Source: Candidatus Thioglobus sp.
GTDB lineage: Bacteria; Pseudomonadota; Gammaproteobacteria; PS1; Thioglobaceae
Direction: 5' to 3'
Assembly (NCBI GenBank): GCA_003978285.1
Contig: QOAB01000045.1
Span: 1-9,414, forward strand
Length of the DNA stretch: 9,414 bases
A program made the translations under genes and the position numbers. The notes beneath the pieces are model-generated. The model worked only from the letters and a program-made list of their open reading frames with translations. It was not told the DNA's origin and made no database searches. Shown here in pieces: positions 6,447 through 9,414 of the stretch (its first letter is position 1; the number at the start of each line of letters is the position of its first letter).

Positions 6447-7469
6447 ATGATAGAACAAGACTCTCTAGTAGGTGGACAAGATCAAGGCAGCGAAGACATT
6501 GTCATGACGTCGGTACGTCCAGATTCCTTTAGTGAATATATTGGTCAAGATGACGTTAAATCGCAAATGGCATTATTTATTAAAGCCGCTAAAAAGCGTG
6601 GTGATGCATTAGATCATTCATTAATTTACGGCCCTCCTGGCTTGGGTAAGACCACCTTGGCTAACGTGATTGCCAATCAAATGGGTGCTGGATTAAAGCA
6701 AACTTCCGGCCCAGTGTTAGAACGCTCTGGCGACTTAGCCGCTATCCTGACCAAACTTGAGCCGTACGATATTTTATTTATTGATGAAATCCATCGTCTT
6801 AATCCTGTTGTTGAGGAGATTCTCTACCCAGCTTTGGAGGATTTTAAGCTTGATATTATGGTGGGTGAGGGTGTAGCGGCACACTCTGTACAGTTAGAGC
6901 TACCACCATTTACATTGATTGGCGCCACCACGCGTGCCGGCATGCTAACTTCACCACTGCGCGATCGATTTGGTATTGTGCAACGCTTACAATTTTACAA
7001 AGTAAAAGATTTACAAAAAATTGTCCAGCGTTCGGCTGATATTCTAGGTATTCAAATTGAAACAACTGGCGCACTTGAAATTGCCAAACGTTCACGCGGT
7101 ACACCAAGAATTGCTAATCGCTTATTGCGCCGAGTGCGCGATTTTGCCGATGTGAAAACCGATGGCGTGATTCATCAGCAACTTGCCCGTGAAGCTTTGA
7201 TTACACTTAAAGTGGATGAGCGCGGATTAGAGCAATTGGATCGAGATTATCTATCGATCATGACTCAAAAATTTTCAGGTGGGCCGGTGGGTCTAGATAC
7301 ACTTTCAACTGCTATTGGTGAAGATCGAGGCACGCTAGAAGACATGGTAGAGCCTTATTTAATTCAACAAGGCTTTATCATGCGAACACCGCGTGGTCGT
7401 AGTGCAACAGATTTAGCTTACTCGCATTTAGGCTTGACTAATCCTGCCAATACAAAAGATCTGTTTTAA
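6447..7469 (+). CDS. ruvB: Holliday junction branch-migration helicase RuvB
   Basis: AAA+ motor that, loaded by RuvA, drives branch migration of Holliday junctions in recombination and repair. The 340 aa are the normal length. Walker A GPPGLGKT is at 62-69, Walker [10 protein letters not shown] has D113/E114, sensor 1 GATTRAG is at 159-165, the RDRFG segment with the arginine finger is at 172-176 and sensor 2 is in RGTPRIANR around R221. The C-terminal winged helix carries [19 protein letters not shown] and [13 protein letters not shown]. ruvA and ruvC are not beside it; in many gammaproteobacteria they directly precede ruvB, and ruvB then precedes ybgC-tol as here. So the 3' linkage is kept and the 5' linkage is broken. 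No clear ribosome binding site is visible. Confidence 0.97.
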   Translation: MIEQDSLVGGQDQGSEDIVMTSVRPDSFSEYIGQDDVKSQMALFIKAAKKRGDALDHSLIYGPPGLGKTTLANVIANQMGAGLKQTSGPVLERSGDLAAILTKLEPYDILFIDEIHRLNPVVEEILYPALEDFKLDIMVGEGVAAHSVQLELPPFTLIGATTRAGMLTSPLRDRFGIVQRLQFYKVKDLQKIVQRSADILGIQIETTGALEIAKRSRGTPRIANRLLRRVRDFADVKTDGVIHQQLAREALITLKVDERGLEQLDRDYLSIMTQKFSGGPVGLDTLSTAIGEDRGTLEDMVEPYLIQQGFIMRTPRGRSATDLAYSHLGLTNPANTKDLF

Positions 7470-7494
7470 TGAGTAAAAAGAGTTTTGCTTCATT

Positions 7495-7911
7495 ATGAGC
7501 ACCTATCAAAATAGTAAAAATCTCTCAGTTCGAGTTTATTATGAAGACACAGATAGTGGTGGCGTGGTTTATTATGCTAACTATCTAAAATTTATCGAAA
7601 GAGGACGGTCTGAATTTCTTCGAGACCTAGGTTTTGAGCAAGATGATTTAGTCGAAACGCATAATGTGATTTTTGCAGTAAGATCAATCAATGCGGATTA
7701 TCATTCACCAGCTAAATTTAATGATTTGTTGAATGTGCAAACTTCAATCCAAAAAGTTGGTCATGCTAGTTTGGTTTTTTCACAGAAAATAACGCCTTCA
7801 AAGCAAAATAAGGTATTATTTGAAGCACAAATAACTGTGGCATGTTTACATGCCGATAGTTTTAAACCTTGCGGTATTCCACCGATCATTTTGGAGAAAA
7901 TAAATGGATAA
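7495..7911 (+). CDS. ybgC: Acyl-CoA thioesterase YbgC (Tol-Pal associated)
   Basis: Hot-dog fold thioesterase of the 4-hydroxybenzoyl-CoA family, cytoplasmic, acting on acyl-CoA or acyl-ACP thioesters and regularly encoded at the head of tol-pal operons. The 138 aa match the family. The active-site signature RVYYEDTDSGGVVYYANYLKF is near the N-terminus (13-33), with catalytic Asp18; FIERGRSEFLRDLG follows. The E. coli protein has His in the YHASY part, whereas this has Tyr, as I recall for other gammaproteobacterial YbgC proteins. The gene starts 25 bp after ruvB and its last 8 bp overlap the start of tolQ, so translation is likely coupled. Its physiological substrate and link to Tol function remain uncertain in general. 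Confidence 0.95.
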   Translation: MSTYQNSKNLSVRVYYEDTDSGGVVYYANYLKFIERGRSEFLRDLGFEQDDLVETHNVIFAVRSINADYHSPAKFNDLLNVQTSIQKVGHASLVFSQKITPSKQNKVLFEAQITVACLHADSFKPCGIPPIILEKING

Positions 7912-8572
7912 CAGTTTGTCAATTATCAGCCTAATTCTGAGCGCTGGCTTTGTGGTGCAAGTAGTTATGTTTATCTTGGTATTAATGAGTATTTACTCTT
8001 GGACGTTAATCTTATCAAAAAAGAAAACTTTAATGGACGCCAAGAGAGATGTTAAAGTTTTTCATCATCATTTTTTAGCGGACACGGATCTTGAAAAATT
8101 ACACACTCAAATCCCGAAAATTGTTTCTGATCGCACACCCATGGAGCATATCTTTGGCTCTGGTTATGGTGAGTTTATCCACTCAAAATCAACCTCTAAT
8201 CAAGCATTAATCATGAATTCTGAACGTGCTTATCGCTCAATGAATACCACATCTAACAATGAAATTGATCGTCTAGATGGCGGATTAAGCGTGTTAGCAA
8301 TGATTGCATCTTCTAGTCCGTACATTGGTTTATTTGGTACTGTTTGGGGGATTATGCATTCTTTTATTGGTTTGGCATCCGTTAAGCAAGCAACCATTGC
8401 TATTGTTGCACCTGGTATTGCTGAAGCTTTGATTGCAACAGCATTTGGTTTATTTGCTGCGATTCCAGCTACCATTTTCTACAATCGCTTGGTTTCTCAA
8501 GTGGAGGCAATTAACAATAAATACACCGCTTTTATTGAGGAATTGTTTGTTATTTTCCAAAGACAACAGTAA
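7904..8572 (+). CDS. tolQ: Tol-Pal system proton-channel subunit TolQ
   Basis: Inner-membrane subunit of the TolQR proton-driven motor (MotA/ExbB/TolQ family) that energises TolA to maintain and constrict the outer membrane at division. The 222 aa fit TolQ. There is one N-terminal membrane helix (about 7-35), a cytoplasmic domain (40-125), then two helices (about 128-156 and 165-193). The hallmark SSPYIGLFGTVWGIMHSF (137-154) and APGIAEALIATAFGLFAAIP (169-188) include the conserved Thr/Gly residues lining the channel. TolQ rather than ExbB is supported by ybgC upstream and tolR and tolA downstream. A good ribosome binding site, GGAG (7893-7896), lies inside the end of ybgC, 7 nt from the ATG. 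Confidence 0.97.
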   Translation: MDNSLSIISLILSAGFVVQVVMFILVLMSIYSWTLILSKKKTLMDAKRDVKVFHHHFLADTDLEKLHTQIPKIVSDRTPMEHIFGSGYGEFIHSKSTSNQALIMNSERAYRSMNTTSNNEIDRLDGGLSVLAMIASSSPYIGLFGTVWGIMHSFIGLASVKQATIAIVAPGIAEALIATAFGLFAAIPATIFYNRLVSQVEAINNKYTAFIEELFVIFQRQQ

Positions 8573-8578
8573 TTAATA

Positions 8579-9031
8579 ATGATTGAATTACCAAAACGCA
8601 TTAGACCGAATATCGATGCGCAAATCAATATTGTGCCTTATATTGATGTGATGTTAGTGCTCTTGGTTATCTTTATGATGACCACGCCGATCATCGAACA
8701 AGGCATTGATGTTGACTTGCCTGCTGCTGAAGCGCAGATGGTTGACTTTACTGAACAACAGCCTACCATTATTACTATTAATCGAGCGGGTGAATATTTT
8801 ATTAATTCAATGGCTGACGAGGGGGCTGAAGTGAGTTCGGGCGAGCGCCTTTCATTGGGCAGAATTGCTGCACGCGTACAGGCCAGATTGCAAGTTTTCC
8901 CACAAATGAAAGTCTTTGTTCGAGGCGATCGAGAAGTGGCTTATGGCTCGGTAATTTCGCTCATGTCTTTCTTGCAAAAAAATGGGGTTGAGAAGGTGGG
9001 TATCGTAACCGAATCACCAGATGCTAAGTAG
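8579..9031 (+). CDS. tolR: Tol-Pal system protein TolR
   Basis: Partner of TolQ in the proton channel (ExbD/TolR family): one membrane helix and a periplasmic domain that contacts peptidoglycan. The N-terminal INIVPYIDVMLVLLVIFMM places the essential proton-relay aspartate at D23 in the helix (about 18-37), the same number as in E. coli TolR. The periplasmic part has VDLPAAEA (45-52), the ITINRAGEYFIN strand and the C-terminal VFVRGDREVAYGSVISLMSFLQKNG fold typical of the family. The 150 aa are close to E. coli TolR (142). It starts 6 bp after tolQ with no obvious Shine-Dalgarno sequence and ends 1 bp before the tolA ATG. Confidence 0.97.
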   Translation: MIELPKRIRPNIDAQINIVPYIDVMLVLLVIFMMTTPIIEQGIDVDLPAAEAQMVDFTEQQPTIITINRAGEYFINSMADEGAEVSSGERLSLGRIAARVQARLQVFPQMKVFVRGDREVAYGSVISLMSFLQKNGVEKVGIVTESPDAK

Positions 9032-9032
9032 T

Positions 9033-9414
9033 ATGAAGACAGATTTTATTAAAAAAATTAAACTGCCTGAAATCGCTAAAAGTCATCCGATTGCTTTTTG
9101 GGTGGCTGTGGTATTCCACCTTATTTTAGTGATTGGATTGTTTTTCTCTAACGTACAGCGTTGGGAAATTCCAAAGGAAGACCCTAAAAAAGCGGCCTCT
9201 AGAACTATCCCTAAAGCAGTAACAGTTGATTTGACTGAAATCAAAAAAGAAAAACAACGTCTGGTCGATATTCAAAAACAGAAAATCTTAAAAATTCAGC
9301 GCGAAGAGAAACGCTTAAGAGTTTTGGAAGATGAGCGCTATCAAAAACAAAGAAAAATTAACCAACTCAAAGCCAAAACTCAAAAAGAGAAGCAAGCTAA
9401 AGACTTAGCAGAAA
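9033..9414 (+). CDS. tolA: TolA N-terminal part (truncated by window end)
   Basis: TolA spans the periplasm and links the TolQR motor to Pal/TolB at the outer membrane. The first 127 codons are open to the last base, beginning MKTDFIKKIKLPEIAKSHP. One membrane anchor follows (about 20-39), then a short Pro-containing region with TVDLTEI at 64-70. After this a long charged Lys/Glu/Gln-rich stretch begins (from about 71), expected to be the helical domain II. In E. coli the anchor carries an SxxxH motif that contacts TolQR; here the His is present (H29) but the Ser position is Ala25. The visible helix is Lys/Gln-rich rather than Ala-rich. The C-terminal globular domain is outside the window. 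Position right after tolR makes the call secure. Confidence 0.93.
   Translation, partial: MKTDFIKKIKLPEIAKSHPIAFWVAVVFHLILVIGLFFSNVQRWEIPKEDPKKAASRTIPKAVTVDLTEIKKEKQRLVDIQKQKILKIQREEKRLRVLEDERYQKQRKINQLKAKTQKEKQAKDLAE

Noticed and set aside
1..9414. Mobile element, CRISPR array, toxin-antitoxin or phage-defence system
   Set aside because: Both strands were read through; every stretch over 150 bp is accounted for by core genes or the riboswitch leader, and no transposase, integrase, direct-repeat array or foreign-looking gene is present.

Overview
The window looks like a chromosomal core region of an AT-rich gammaproteobacterium. All twelve genes have full-length, clearly gammaproteobacterial relatives, and several pairings are classic for that class: bamE (omlA) divergent from fur, lolB divergent from hemA-prfA, and ybgC-tolQ-tolR-tolA in a row. 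Low GC, short intergenic gaps and a SAM-II type riboswitch suggest a marine, streamlined lineage such as the SUP05/Thioglobaceae group. That placement is inference; nothing here proves it. There are no mobile elements, tRNAs, rRNAs or CRISPR arrays.

Layout from left to right. Positions 1-142 hold no protein gene but a complete minus-strand regulatory leader: a promoter (113-140), a SAM-II (SAM-alpha) riboswitch aptamer (about 40-104) and an intrinsic terminator (1-26). The regulated gene lies beyond the left edge and is probably a methionine/SAM-cycle gene. Next, on the minus strand (read right to left), come bamE, ccmA and ccmB: an outer-membrane assembly lipoprotein with an unusual long Ala/Lys/Glu-rich tail, then the ATPase and permease of the CcmAB cytochrome c maturation transporter. 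A 64-bp divergent promoter region separates bamE from fur, which is followed after 17 bp by znuB (zinc ABC permease) on the plus strand. znuB runs tail-to-tail into prfA and overlaps it by 9 bp.

hemA and prfA form a minus-strand operon with an ATGA overlap (glutamyl-tRNA reductase, release factor 1). Divergent from hemA, the plus strand carries lolB, ruvB, ybgC, tolQ, tolR and the first 127 codons of tolA, all with small gaps or overlaps, probably one or two transcription units. The window ends inside tolA.

Functional themes: envelope biogenesis and integrity (BamE for outer-membrane protein insertion, LolB for lipoprotein insertion, YbgC/TolQRA for outer-membrane constriction), heme and cytochrome c supply (HemA, CcmAB), metal homeostasis (Fur, ZnuB), translation termination (PrfA) and recombination (RuvB). 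The most noteworthy items are the SAM-II riboswitch with an extra hairpin and terminator, and the BamE protein fused to a TolA-like repetitive helix built from a 123-bp tandem duplication.
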